From NCBI RefSeq assembly GCF_003667275.1, contig NZ_RCNV01000003.1:62001-126000 (forward strand): a stretch of 64,000 bases of DNA. Direction: 5' to 3'. Both the position numbers and the translations under genes were made by a program. The notes below the pieces were generated by a model that did no database searches, was not told where the DNA came from, and saw only the letters and a list, made by a program, of their open reading frames with translations. Each line of letters opens with the position of its first letter. The first letter of the stretch is position 1. Shown one piece after another: positions 52,220-60,801 of this stretch. Source of the stretch: Mesonia aquimarina (GTDB lineage Bacteria > Bacteroidota > Bacteroidia > Flavobacteriales > Flavobacteriaceae).

Positions 52220-53209
52220 ATGAAAACAACAATATACAGCACACATAAATTCGATAAGCCTTCCATTGAAAACGCTAATAAAGGAAAACATCAATTGAAT
52301 TTTCTGGAATTTAGGCTAACAAAGGAAACCGCCTTATTGGCAGAAGGTTCAAAGGCCATAGCACTTTTCTCAAGTGACGGTGCCTCTTCGGAAGTTTTGG
52401 ATATTTTACACAAACTAGGCATAAAATTTATCGCATTACGTTCGGCAGGTTTCAATCACGTCGATTTAGAAAAAGCAGCTGAATTGAATATAAAAGTGGC
52501 CCGTGTCCCAGCCTATTCACCTTATGCCATTGCAGAACATACAATGGCTTTGATACTTGCATTAAACCGAAGACTGATTAAAGCCCACAATAGAGTGCGC
52601 GAACAAAACTTCTCATTGAACGGTCTTACCGGTTTCGACCTCAATGGAAAAACCGTCGGCGTTATCGGGACTGGAAAAATTGGGTCTGTATTGGTAAAAA
52701 TACTACACGGTTTTGGTTGTAAAATACTTGTTCAGGATGTCATTGAGGATGAAAATTTAATCAAGTTTTACAATGTAATCTATACCAATTGTGAAACTAT
52801 TTGTAAGCAGTCCGATATCATAAGCTTACACGTACCACTAACGTCTTCAACGAAACACTTGATTGATGCAAAACATATTTCATTAATGAAGCAAGGCGTA
52901 ATGCTTATCAATACAAGTCGTGGTGGATTGGTCGATACCAAAGCTGTTATCGAAGGATTGAAAACTAAAAAAATTGGGTATTTCGGAATAGATGTGTATG
53001 AGGAAGAAGAAGGATTGTTCTTTGAAGACCATTCCGATGACATTTTGCAAGACGATGTCATTGCACGCTTAATGACTTTTAATAATGTTTTAATTACCAG
53101 TCATCAGGCCTTTTTAACCGAAACTGCATTGACAAATATTGCTGAAACCACAATATATAATCTGGATTGTTTTGAAAAAGGCAAAGTTTCAGGAAACGAA
53201 GTTTCTTGA
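52220..53209 (+). CDS. D-lactate dehydrogenase / 2-hydroxyacid dehydrogenase
   Basis: A 329-aa NAD-dependent enzyme of the D-isomer family: IALRSAGFNHVDLEKA (LdhA-type substrate site), RVPAYSPYAIAEH, the Rossmann motif GKTVGVIGTGKIGSVLVKIL, HVPLTSSTKHLID, and NTSRGGLVDTKAV with the catalytic His in ITSHQAFLTETAL. This agrees with fermentative D-lactate dehydrogenase, which reoxidises NADH from the GAPDH step. Other 2-ketoacid substrates remain possible. Confidence 0.92.
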   Translation: MKTTIYSTHKFDKPSIENANKGKHQLNFLEFRLTKETALLAEGSKAIALFSSDGASSEVLDILHKLGIKFIALRSAGFNHVDLEKAAELNIKVARVPAYSPYAIAEHTMALILALNRRLIKAHNRVREQNFSLNGLTGFDLNGKTVGVIGTGKIGSVLVKILHGFGCKILVQDVIEDENLIKFYNVIYTNCETICKQSDIISLHVPLTSSTKHLIDAKHISLMKQGVMLINTSRGGLVDTKAVIEGLKTKKIGYFGIDVYEEEEGLFFEDHSDDILQDDVIARLMTFNNVLITSHQAFLTETALTNIAETTIYNLDCFEKGKVSGNEVS

Positions 53210-53251
53210 TTAAGAAGCAAAAAATAGTAGTAACACTTAAATCTTAAAATT

Positions 53252-54025
53252 ATGAAACGAGTAAAAAATAAAGTAGCCATTGTCACAGGAGGAGCATCTG
53301 GTTTGGGAAAATCAAGTGCTAAACTATTGGCACGAGAAGGAGCAAAAATAGTCGTGTCCGATATAGACGAAGAAGGTGGTAAAAAAGTAGTTCAACAAAT
53401 AAAAGAAGACGGTGGTGAGGCCATATTCATTAAACAAGATGTTGCCAAAGAAGATGAATGGAAAAACGTTATTGAAACTACCCTTGAAACTTATGGGAAA
53501 TTACACATTTTAGCAAATTCTGCTGGAATAGGGCTCGGAGGAACAGTTGAAGATGTAACCCTTGAAGATTGGAAAAACCTTATAGATATAAACCTAAATG
53601 GCACTTTTTTAGGCACCAAATATGGTATAAAAGGTATGAGGAAAACAGATGAAGGTGGTTCCATCATTAACTTCTCTTCCATTGAAGGACTTATCGGTGA
53701 CCCCAATTTACCTGCGTATAACGCAAGTAAAGGCGGTGTTACCATTTTCACTAAATCTGCCGCCCTACATTGTGCTAAACAAGGCTATGGCATCCGTATC
53801 AATTCTATCCATCCTGCTTATATCTGGACCCCAATGGTAGAGAATTTTCTCAAGGCTCAAGGTGACGTAGAAGAAGGCAAAAAACAATTGGAAAGTTTAC
53901 ATCCAATTGGTCATTTGGGAGAACCTGACGATATAGGGTACGGAGTTGTATATCTGGCCTCTGATGAATCCAAATTTATGACCGGTTCCGAACTGGTTAT
54001 CGATGGTGGCTATACCGCCCAATAA
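53252..54025 (+). CDS. Short-chain dehydrogenase/reductase
   Basis: A 257-aa classical SDR: VAIVTGGASGLGKSSAKLLA (TGxxxGxG), NSAGIGLGG, SIINFSSIEGL, the catalytic YNASKGG (YxxxK) and HPAYIWTPMVENF. It has the sequence style of hydroxysteroid or cyclohexanol/glucose dehydrogenases. The substrate is unknown; a role in clearing reactive carbonyls under stress fits the setting. Confidence 0.92.
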   Translation: MKRVKNKVAIVTGGASGLGKSSAKLLAREGAKIVVSDIDEEGGKKVVQQIKEDGGEAIFIKQDVAKEDEWKNVIETTLETYGKLHILANSAGIGLGGTVEDVTLEDWKNLIDINLNGTFLGTKYGIKGMRKTDEGGSIINFSSIEGLIGDPNLPAYNASKGGVTIFTKSAALHCAKQGYGIRINSIHPAYIWTPMVENFLKAQGDVEEGKKQLESLHPIGHLGEPDDIGYGVVYLASDESKFMTGSELVIDGGYTAQ

Positions 54026-54047
54026 GAAAAACAATAAAACTAAAATT

Positions 54048-54884
54048 ATGAAAAACATACTCGTACCTACCGATTTCTCGAAAAACTGCACTAAAGCAGC
54101 AAATCTTGGTATCGAAATAGCCAAACTATACGATGCAGAGATACACTTTTTACATCAAATGACTACCCCTGTTGATTGGGTAAAACTGGATAAACAAAAA
54201 GAAAAAAGGTATCCCGAAACTTTAAAGGAAATTGGAGTCGTTAAATCAAAATTGCGGGAACTGGAAAAAAAGGCTGAGCACGAAGGTCTTAAATGTCGAA
54301 CTTTTCTTCAATTTGATTCGGGACAGAAAGATATTTTAGAACATTCTGGTCATTTCCATCACGATTTCATCGTTACCGGCAGCAGTGGAACCAAAGGTGT
54401 CATTAGAGAAATTACGGGTAGTAATGTTGAAAAAATAGTTCGAAAAGCCAATGCACCCATTATCGTTGTCAAAGAAGAGGATGTAACGTTTCCCTTCAAG
54501 GACATTCTATTTGTTTCTTCTTTTGAAGAGGATGTCACGCATCCATTTCAAGAAATCTTGTCAATAGCCAAAAAATGCGATGCTAAAATCCATTTGTTAC
54601 GAGTAAACACAGAAACTGACTTTAATAGCATAGAGCTTGGCTTAAATCCTGTAAAGGAATTTCTTGAAAAATTCCCCAATCTGAAGAACTTCTCAATGAG
54701 CGTCCATAATGAGTCTTCCGTAGAGGCAGGCATCAATACATTTTTAAAACATCAGCCCGCAGATTTAATTGCAATGAGCACCCACGGAAAAACGGGATTT
54801 TTGAGCCTATTTTCAAAAAGTATTGCCGAAGGTGTTACAAACCATTCTTCTCTACCTGTAATGACCATACATATTAAAAAATGA
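54048..54884 (+). CDS. Universal stress protein (tandem domain)
   Basis: A 278-aa protein with two UspA domains: MKNILVPTDFSKNCTKAANL at the front and IAMSTHGKTGFLSLFSKSIAEGV at the back. The second domain has the nearly intact ATP loop. I begin at ATG 54048 (MKNILVP) rather than an earlier ATG that lies inside the SDR gene. Its stop overlaps the next gene by 4 bases. Confidence 0.92.
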   Translation: MKNILVPTDFSKNCTKAANLGIEIAKLYDAEIHFLHQMTTPVDWVKLDKQKEKRYPETLKEIGVVKSKLRELEKKAEHEGLKCRTFLQFDSGQKDILEHSGHFHHDFIVTGSSGTKGVIREITGSNVEKIVRKANAPIIVVKEEDVTFPFKDILFVSSFEEDVTHPFQEILSIAKKCDAKIHLLRVNTETDFNSIELGLNPVKEFLEKFPNLKNFSMSVHNESSVEAGINTFLKHQPADLIAMSTHGKTGFLSLFSKSIAEGVTNHSSLPVMTIHIKK

Positions 54885-55723
54885 AAAATCCAATCAACAT
54901 AGTAAAGTATTCAGGTGATGTGGTAGCCTTTGATGTAGATAAGCTTATCAATTCCTTAAGGCGTTCACAAGCGAGCGAAGAATTAATTCAGCAAATAGTT
55001 GAACAAGTCGAAGGTCAACTCTATGATGGAATTACCACAAAAAAAATCTATCAGATGGCATTTAAAATGCTTAAGCGTAAATCTCGTGTAAGTGCCTCAA
55101 AGTACAAGCTCAAAAAAGCTTTAATGGAACTAGGTCCAACCGGTTTTCCATTTGAAAAATTAGTAGGCAAACTATTGGCACACGAAGGTTTTGATACAGA
55201 AGTTGATGTTATTGTTCAAGGTAATTGTGTACAACACGAAGTTGATGTAATCGCCGAAAAAGAAAACAAACACTATATGATTGAATGCAAATACCATAGC
55301 GACCAAGGTAGGTTTTGTAATGTAAAAATCCCATTATATATCCATTCACGGTTTTTGGACGTAGAAAAGCAATGGGAACACCAAAAAGGTCACGAGGCTA
55401 AACTTCATAAAGGAGGTGTGTACACCAATACGCGTTTCACAACCGATGCCATTCAGTACGGGAAATGTGTTGGAATGCTTTTAAGCAGTTGGGATTATCC
55501 AAGAGGAAATGGTCTCAAGGACAGAATAGATAAATCTGGGCTACATCCCTTAACCGCTTTAACAACACTTACTAAAGCTGAAAAAACAAAATTATTAGAT
55601 GAAGGCATCGTACTCTGTAAAGAGCTTCACGAAACCCCAAAAATTTTAGAACAAGTAGGAGTGCCAAAATCAAGACACAAAAAGGTTCTCGAAGATTCAA
55701 GAGAATTATGTGGAATTCATTAG
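54881..55723 (+). CDS. ATP-cone domain fused to an Mrr-like restriction endonuclease domain
   Basis: A 280-aa fusion. Residues 5-85 form an ATP-cone (VVAFDVDKLINSLRRSQAS, ITTKKIYQMAFKML), the nucleotide-sensing domain of NrdR and ribonucleotide reductases. From residue 88 an Mrr-type PD-(D/E)XK domain follows: GFPFEKLVGKLLAHEGF (E92), HEVDVIAE (D122), MIECKYH (E135, K137) and a Mrr-like TNTRFTTDAIQYG. The nuclease triad is complete, so it may cut DNA in a nucleotide-dependent way. It overlaps the USP gene and clusters with stress and nucleotide genes, not with a methylase. Confidence 0.86.
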   Translation: MKNPINIVKYSGDVVAFDVDKLINSLRRSQASEELIQQIVEQVEGQLYDGITTKKIYQMAFKMLKRKSRVSASKYKLKKALMELGPTGFPFEKLVGKLLAHEGFDTEVDVIVQGNCVQHEVDVIAEKENKHYMIECKYHSDQGRFCNVKIPLYIHSRFLDVEKQWEHQKGHEAKLHKGGVYTNTRFTTDAIQYGKCVGMLLSSWDYPRGNGLKDRIDKSGLHPLTALTTLTKAEKTKLLDEGIVLCKELHETPKILEQVGVPKSRHKKVLEDSRELCGIH

Positions 55724-55761
55724 AGCACTACTTAAATTTTTAATCTAAATAAATAGGACAA

Positions 55762-56016
55762 ATGAAAACAGAAGAACTGAAAGAACAGAACCGTATAGAT
55801 TTAGAGCCATTTTACCAAGCATTGGAAGATGATTCTAAACTACTTGAAGAAGCCCTCGAAATATTATTGGGTATGGTACACTTCGAGCCTAAATCCGTAA
55901 AGAAGTTGGCACTCGTAATAAAAGAGGATTCCCGCAATCTATATAACGAAATAGCGGAATTGAGCAAATCGAACCAAGACAAAGGAAATACGCCTTCCTG
56001 TTGTGGTGGACATTAA
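55762..56016 (+). CDS. Small acidic protein with C-terminal CCGGH
   Basis: An 84-aa acidic helical protein (LEPFYQALEDDSKLLEEALEILLG) ending in KGNTPSCCGGH. The terminal Cys-Cys-Gly-Gly-His could bind a metal ion. It is positioned between the ATP-cone/Mrr gene and the beta-CASP gene within the same operon. I recognise no family and claim no function. Confidence 0.7.
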   Translation: MKTEELKEQNRIDLEPFYQALEDDSKLLEEALEILLGMVHFEPKSVKKLALVIKEDSRNLYNEIAELSKSNQDKGNTPSCCGGH

Positions 56017-56030
56017 TAAATACTATAACG

Positions 56031-57407
56031 ATGAAAAACAAAAAAATAAACATCCACTTTTTGGGAGCGGCAGGCACCGTGACTGGCTCAAAATATTTGG
56101 TGGATACAGGAGATAGAAAGATACTTATAGACTGTGGCCTCTTCCAAGGGTTAAAGGAATTACGCCTTAAAAACTGGGAGTACCCACCTGTTAATGTAGG
56201 TGATATTGATGCTGTTTTGCTTACCCACGGTCATATGGACCATACAGGTTATTTACCCAGATTGGTAAAACAAGGCTTCAAAGGGCCCATTTATGGTACG
56301 AATCCTACTTTGGACATTGCAAAAATCATTTTGAATGATAGTGCAAAAATACAGGAGCAAGAAGCCGAACGTGCCAATAAGGAAGGCTATTCCAAACATA
56401 GTCCCGCAGAACCATTATACGATTTAAAGGATGTAGAAAAAACTATCCCACACTTTAAAGGAATTCCACAATCACAATGGATTCCGTTATTTGATGGTAT
56501 TAGGGCTCGCTTCCAATACAACGGACATATTCTGGGTGCAACCTATATTGAGTTGGATGTGCACGGAAAACGTTTTGTCTTTTCAGGAGACATTGGTAGA
56601 ACCAATGATTTATTGCTCTATCCACCCCTTAAACCAAAAAAAGCGGATGTGCTTTTCATTGAATCCACTTATGGTGGAAGGTTTCATCCCGATGAAATAG
56701 AAGCACTTCCGCAGATTGAAAAATTGGTCAATGACACTATCAATAGAGGTGGAAGTCTTTTTATTCCAAGTTTTTCGGTAGAACGCGCCCAACTGATGAT
56801 GGTGATTTTTTGGAAATTATTGAAAGAGAAGAAAATCCCAAAAGTACGAATGATAATGGACAGCCCAATGGGCGCTAGTGTATTGGAATTGTTTCATCGC
56901 ACAAGGGACTGGCACAGACTAGATGAGAATGAATGTGACGAAATGTGTTCACACTTTACTGTCGTGAGCAGCTATCGCGAGACTATGGAATTACGAACCG
57001 ATAACAAACCAAAAATTGTGATTGCAGGAAGCGGAATGCTTACTGGCGGAAGAATGCTCAACTATCTCGAAACCCAAGCACAAAATTCAAACAACACTTT
57101 GCTCTTTGTGGGTTATCAGGCCGAAGGTACTCGGGGAAGAAAATTATTGGAAGGTGATAAGGAATTGAAAGTGTACGGAAAATGGGTGCCGTTTCATATG
57201 GAAGTTGCAGAAATTGAAGGGCTTTCGGCACACGCAGACCATAAAGAACTTATAGAATGGATGGGCAAAATAAAAAATACGCCAGAGCGCATTTTCATAG
57301 TACACGGTGAAAAAGAAAGTGCGGAAGCATTGCAAAAAGGCATCAAGGAAACTTATGGGTGGGATGCAGAAATTCCGCAATTATACACTATCGAAGAAAT
57401 AGAATAA
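56031..57407 (+). CDS. Metallo-beta-lactamase-fold RNase (beta-CASP)
   Basis: A 458-aa RNA-processing-type enzyme from ATG 56031 (MKNKKINIHFLGAAGTV). The zinc motif is LTHGHMDHTGYLPRL, further ligands lie in GAT and SGDIGR, and the beta-CASP part includes ESTYGG, PSFSVERAQ and a C-terminal SAHADHKEL. It is the CPSF-like exonuclease family (RNase of archaeal and bacterial types), not a beta-lactamase. A role in RNA turnover under stress is inferred. It precedes the nucleotide-salvage genes. Confidence 0.92.
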   Translation: MKNKKINIHFLGAAGTVTGSKYLVDTGDRKILIDCGLFQGLKELRLKNWEYPPVNVGDIDAVLLTHGHMDHTGYLPRLVKQGFKGPIYGTNPTLDIAKIILNDSAKIQEQEAERANKEGYSKHSPAEPLYDLKDVEKTIPHFKGIPQSQWIPLFDGIRARFQYNGHILGATYIELDVHGKRFVFSGDIGRTNDLLLYPPLKPKKADVLFIESTYGGRFHPDEIEALPQIEKLVNDTINRGGSLFIPSFSVERAQLMMVIFWKLLKEKKIPKVRMIMDSPMGASVLELFHRTRDWHRLDENECDEMCSHFTVVSSYRETMELRTDNKPKIVIAGSGMLTGGRMLNYLETQAQNSNNTLLFVGYQAEGTRGRKLLEGDKELKVYGKWVPFHMEVAEIEGLSAHADHKELIEWMGKIKNTPERIFIVHGEKESAEALQKGIKETYGWDAEIPQLYTIEEIE

Positions 57408-57435
57408 ATCGAAAAATCACAACAACCAATAAAAT

Positions 57436-58938
57436 ATGGACACACACTCAAACATATTAAAATATAAACATCTCGGAATCTATACCCAAAACGAAAATGT
57501 AGTGTATATGCGCGAAGATTGCCACGTCTGTATTTCAGAAGGGTTTGAGGCACTTACCCGAATAAGAATATCCAATGCAAATACATCAATCGTAGCAAGT
57601 CTTAATGTCCTGAATTCTGATATTCTGTTGCCTAATGAAATCGGACTATCAGATGCTGCTGCGAAAAAACTCAATGTTTCCCCAAACGATACATTATATG
57701 TTTCCCATTTAGAGCCTATTGAATCCTTAAGCCACGTCAGGGCAAAAATCTATAACAAAAAACTGGATTATAAGGCCTATAACAACATCATAACCGATAT
57801 CGTGGAAGGCGATTATTCCAACATCCACCTTTCGGCATTTATTACTGCCTGTGCTGGCGACCGAATGGATATTGATGAAATATCCGACCTAACGAAAGCA
57901 ATGATTGCTTCCGGAAAGCAACTGAACTGGAACAAGGATATCGTGGTCGACAAACATTGTATTGGCGGATTGCCTGGCAATAGGACAACACCATTGGTAG
58001 TTGCCATTGTTGCCGCGTATGGGCTTACTATGCCAAAAACATCCTCACGGGCAATCACTTCGCCAGCAGGCACAGCAGATACAATGGAAGTACTGACCAA
58101 TGTTACGCTCTCTTCCGAGGAAATAAAGACCGTAGTAGAAAAAGAAGGCGGATGTTTTGTTTGGGGCGGTACAGCGCAGTTAAGTCCTGCCGATGATGTG
58201 CTCATTAAAATTGAAAAAGCCTTGGATATTGATAGCGAAGGTCAGCTCATCGCTTCAGTACTCTCTAAAAAGGCAGCAGCTGGTTCTACTCACGTGGTCA
58301 TTGATATTCCCGTGGGAGAAACCGCCAAGGTTCGCAGTACCGAAATGGCAGAAAAACTAAAAAATCATATGGAAACCGTTGGAACTGCTGTTGGGTTGAA
58401 TGTAAAAGTTGTAGTTACGGATGGCACGCAGCCTGTTGGAAGGGGTATCGGTCCAACTTTAGAAGCCATAGATATATTAAAAGTTTTGAAAAATGAGGAA
58501 GATGCACCTAAAGACTTAACAGAAAGAGCATTGCTTTTAGCTACTGAACTATTAGAACTTTCTGGAAAAGTAGAAAAAGGAAAGGGACAGGAAACCGCAC
58601 ATAAAATTCTCAAATCTGGAAAAGCATATGAAAAATTCGTAGCCATTTGTAAGGCGCAAGGTCAATTTTCAAAACCAGTTTTAGCACCTTATAAAATTGA
58701 AATTAAAGCTGAAAAGTCAGGCGTTTTGCAACGAATTGATAACCGTAAAATTGCAAAACTGGCCAAGCTTTCTGGAGCACCACAATCTAAATCGGCAGGG
58801 ATTCTTCTAAATGTGCATTTGGGAGAACAAATCGAAGAGAACCAACTGCTTTATACCATATATGCTGAATCCAAAGGTGAACTTAATTATGCCTTGGAAT
58901 ATGAAAACAACCATAACGACATCATAACTATAAATTAA
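57436..58938 (+). CDS. Archaeal-type AMP/thymidine phosphorylase
   Basis: A 500-aa pyrimidine/AMP phosphorylase-family enzyme. The N-terminal 80 residues form the extra domain of archaeal AMP phosphorylase (IGLSDAAAKKLNV), followed by the catalytic core with GDRMDIDEISDLTKAM, CIGGLPGNRTTPLVVAI, SRAITSPAGTADTMEVL, and the C-terminal barrel LSGKVEKGKG, SGVLQRID. AMP phosphorylase gives adenine and ribose-1,5-bisphosphate from AMP and phosphate. Thymidine phosphorylase activity is the alternative. It lies 10 bases before a PRPP synthetase gene. Confidence 0.88.
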   Translation: MDTHSNILKYKHLGIYTQNENVVYMREDCHVCISEGFEALTRIRISNANTSIVASLNVLNSDILLPNEIGLSDAAAKKLNVSPNDTLYVSHLEPIESLSHVRAKIYNKKLDYKAYNNIITDIVEGDYSNIHLSAFITACAGDRMDIDEISDLTKAMIASGKQLNWNKDIVVDKHCIGGLPGNRTTPLVVAIVAAYGLTMPKTSSRAITSPAGTADTMEVLTNVTLSSEEIKTVVEKEGGCFVWGGTAQLSPADDVLIKIEKALDIDSEGQLIASVLSKKAAAGSTHVVIDIPVGETAKVRSTEMAEKLKNHMETVGTAVGLNVKVVVTDGTQPVGRGIGPTLEAIDILKVLKNEEDAPKDLTERALLLATELLELSGKVEKGKGQETAHKILKSGKAYEKFVAICKAQGQFSKPVLAPYKIEIKAEKSGVLQRIDNRKIAKLAKLSGAPQSKSAGILLNVHLGEQIEENQLLYTIYAESKGELNYALEYENNHNDIITIN

Positions 58939-58948
58939 AGAACATACT

Positions 58949-59842
58949 ATGAAAACAATATTATTCAGTCTTCCCGGAAATGAAGAACTCACAGAACTAA
59001 TGGCTACAAAAATGGATGCTGAAGTGGGTCAAGCCACATTAAGGAAATTCCCTGACGGGGAATCATACACGCGCATATTGTCTGATGTTAAAGATAAATG
59101 TGTGGTACTGGTATGCACCTTGCACGAACCGGACGAAAAACTGTTGTCACTATATTTTTTAAGCCACACAGCCAAATCATTAGGAGCTATGTGTACCTGT
59201 TTGGTAGCACCCTATTTGGCGTATATGCGGCAGGACAAAGTATTTAATGAAGGAGAAGGAGTGACTTCCGGTTTCTTCGGAAAATTGATTTCTGGTTTCG
59301 CCGATAGCATTACCACGGTTGACCCTCACTTGCACAGAATTAGTTCGTTGGGAGAAGTGTATCAAATTCCAAATAAAGTGATTCACGCTGCCGACGCAAT
59401 TTCAGAATGGATTAAAGAAAATATCGAAAACCCGGTACTTATCGGACCTGATTCTGAAAGTGAACAATGGGTATCAGAAGTCGCCAAAAATGCAGGAGCA
59501 CCATTTACGGTATTACAAAAGGTGCGTCACGGTGACCGTGATGTAGAAGTCTCTGTTCCCGATGTGGATATATATAAAGATGCTACACCCATTTTGGTAG
59601 ATGATATTATTTCCACAGCCCGAACAATGATTGAAACCGTACAACATCTTAAAAAAGCAGGAATGAAACCACCTATTTGTGTAGGCATTCACGCCGTTTT
59701 TTCAGGAAACGCCTATCAAGATTTATTGGATTCCGGAGTAGAAAAAATAGTGACTTGTAATACCATCCCACACTCTTCAAATGGAATAGATTTAAGTGAT
59801 ATTATGGCAAAAGAGGTAAAAAAATTAATGCACCATATATGA
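58949..59842 (+). CDS. prs: Ribose-phosphate pyrophosphokinase (PRPP synthetase)
   Basis: A 297-aa PRPP synthetase: LRKFPDGESYTRIL, ARQDKVF-like YMRQDKVFNEGE, DPHLHRISSLG, and the PRPP loop LVDDIISTARTMIET. Some 15-20 residues shorter than Escherichia coli Prs, resembling archaeal class II/III enzymes with phosphate-independent behaviour. It would turn ribose-5-phosphate to PRPP, and with AMP phosphorylase it links nucleotide breakdown to resynthesis. Its stop codon overlaps the next gene by 4 bases. Confidence 0.9.
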   Translation: MKTILFSLPGNEELTELMATKMDAEVGQATLRKFPDGESYTRILSDVKDKCVVLVCTLHEPDEKLLSLYFLSHTAKSLGAMCTCLVAPYLAYMRQDKVFNEGEGVTSGFFGKLISGFADSITTVDPHLHRISSLGEVYQIPNKVIHAADAISEWIKENIENPVLIGPDSESEQWVSEVAKNAGAPFTVLQKVRHGDRDVEVSVPDVDIYKDATPILVDDIISTARTMIETVQHLKKAGMKPPICVGIHAVFSGNAYQDLLDSGVEKIVTCNTIPHSSNGIDLSDIMAKEVKKLMHHI

Positions 59843-60483
59843 GAAAACAAGGCTTTATAGTACTAATCACTTTATTCAGCATCACAATGACTGGACAAAC
59901 TGAAATGCTCATTGGGCAGATTTCAGGCAGAGTTGTTATTCGGGAAAACTTTGATAAAGAAGGTGATTTTCTCAATAAACAAACTTTTGAAGCTGGAGAA
60001 ACAATAAAGGAAAATGGATATTATGAAATAAAGGTAGTTACAGAATTGTTTGATAAAGACAAAAAATTGACCGATAAATACACCACAACCTATCGTTGCA
60101 AGCCTGATGAAGCAAGTGTAGTGGTAATGGCTTTCCCGTTTTCCAATCCAAAATCAAAGAAAACAGAAATCAACACCACTTCAAAGAAATTTAAAGAACT
60201 ATACAATTTGGATAATCTGAAAAATATTGAATTGGAAATGAGTTTTGACTCGGGCTTGTTGAATTTTTTCGGTTCAAAAAGCATCATAAAAATTTACGAT
60301 CGAAAATTAGAAGCTGGCAAAAACACTATTAAATCAAAAATAAATATTAAGGCCTATGCCTGGGGTATTCGCATCAAGCAATTCAATTATACTGTTATTG
60401 AAAAATTAAATGAAAAAGGATTATTGACTTTTCAGAAATTTTCAGAAGCAGATAACAGCTATTTTACAATAAACTATAAATAA
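59839..60483 (+). CDS. Exported protein of unknown function
   Basis: A 214-aa protein with a signal peptide (FIVLITLFSITMTGQ) and otherwise mainly beta-strand character. It includes SGRVVIRENFDKEGDF and YTTTYRCKPDEASVVVMAFPF with a single Cys. It overlaps the PRPP synthetase gene by 4 bases, so it is translated with it. No family recognised; a periplasmic protein is likely. Confidence 0.7.
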   Translation: MRKQGFIVLITLFSITMTGQTEMLIGQISGRVVIRENFDKEGDFLNKQTFEAGETIKENGYYEIKVVTELFDKDKKLTDKYTTTYRCKPDEASVVVMAFPFSNPKSKKTEINTTSKKFKELYNLDNLKNIELEMSFDSGLLNFFGSKSIIKIYDRKLEAGKNTIKSKINIKAYAWGIRIKQFNYTVIEKLNEKGLLTFQKFSEADNSYFTINYK

Positions 60484-60489
60484 AGACAG

Positions 60490-60783
60490 ATGAAAAATTA
60501 CGATACACTTTCTGAAGCCATAAACGATTTACAGGGAAATGGCTATACATATGATTTTAACCTAAAACCAGAATGTTTGGAGTGTGCCTCACTAAAAATT
60601 GAAATACACCCAGAAGATTTTAATGTTGACGAGATGCATCGTTTTGAGGGTATGAGCAGTACCGACGATAATAGTGTGCTTTATGCTATTTCATCAAAAA
60701 ATGGAATTAAAGGACTTTTGGTAGATGCCTATGGCGTCTATGCCGAAAACATTTCGGAAGCTATGAGAAAAAAATTACGATAA
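60490..60783 (+). CDS. Small conserved protein often labelled PRPP synthetase
   Basis: A 97-aa protein: NYDTLSEAINDLQGNGYTYDFN, then CLECASLKIEIHPEDFNVDE and GLLVDAYGVYAEN. This family occurs throughout Bacteroidota and is often called 'phosphoribosylpyrophosphate synthetase', which looks like a misannotation because no PRPP motif is present. The CLECAS motif (Cys 34, 37) may bind metal. It is 6 bases after the exported protein gene. Confidence 0.75.
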   Translation: MKNYDTLSEAINDLQGNGYTYDFNLKPECLECASLKIEIHPEDFNVDEMHRFEGMSSTDDNSVLYAISSKNGIKGLLVDAYGVYAENISEAMRKKLR

Positions 60784-60801
60784 CACTTAAACAAGACAAT
60801 A

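Noticed and set aside
60490-60783. PRPP synthetase function for the 97-aa protein
   Set aside because: The usual database name seems wrong because it lacks the PRPP loop; a real PRPP synthetase is encoded at 58949-59842.
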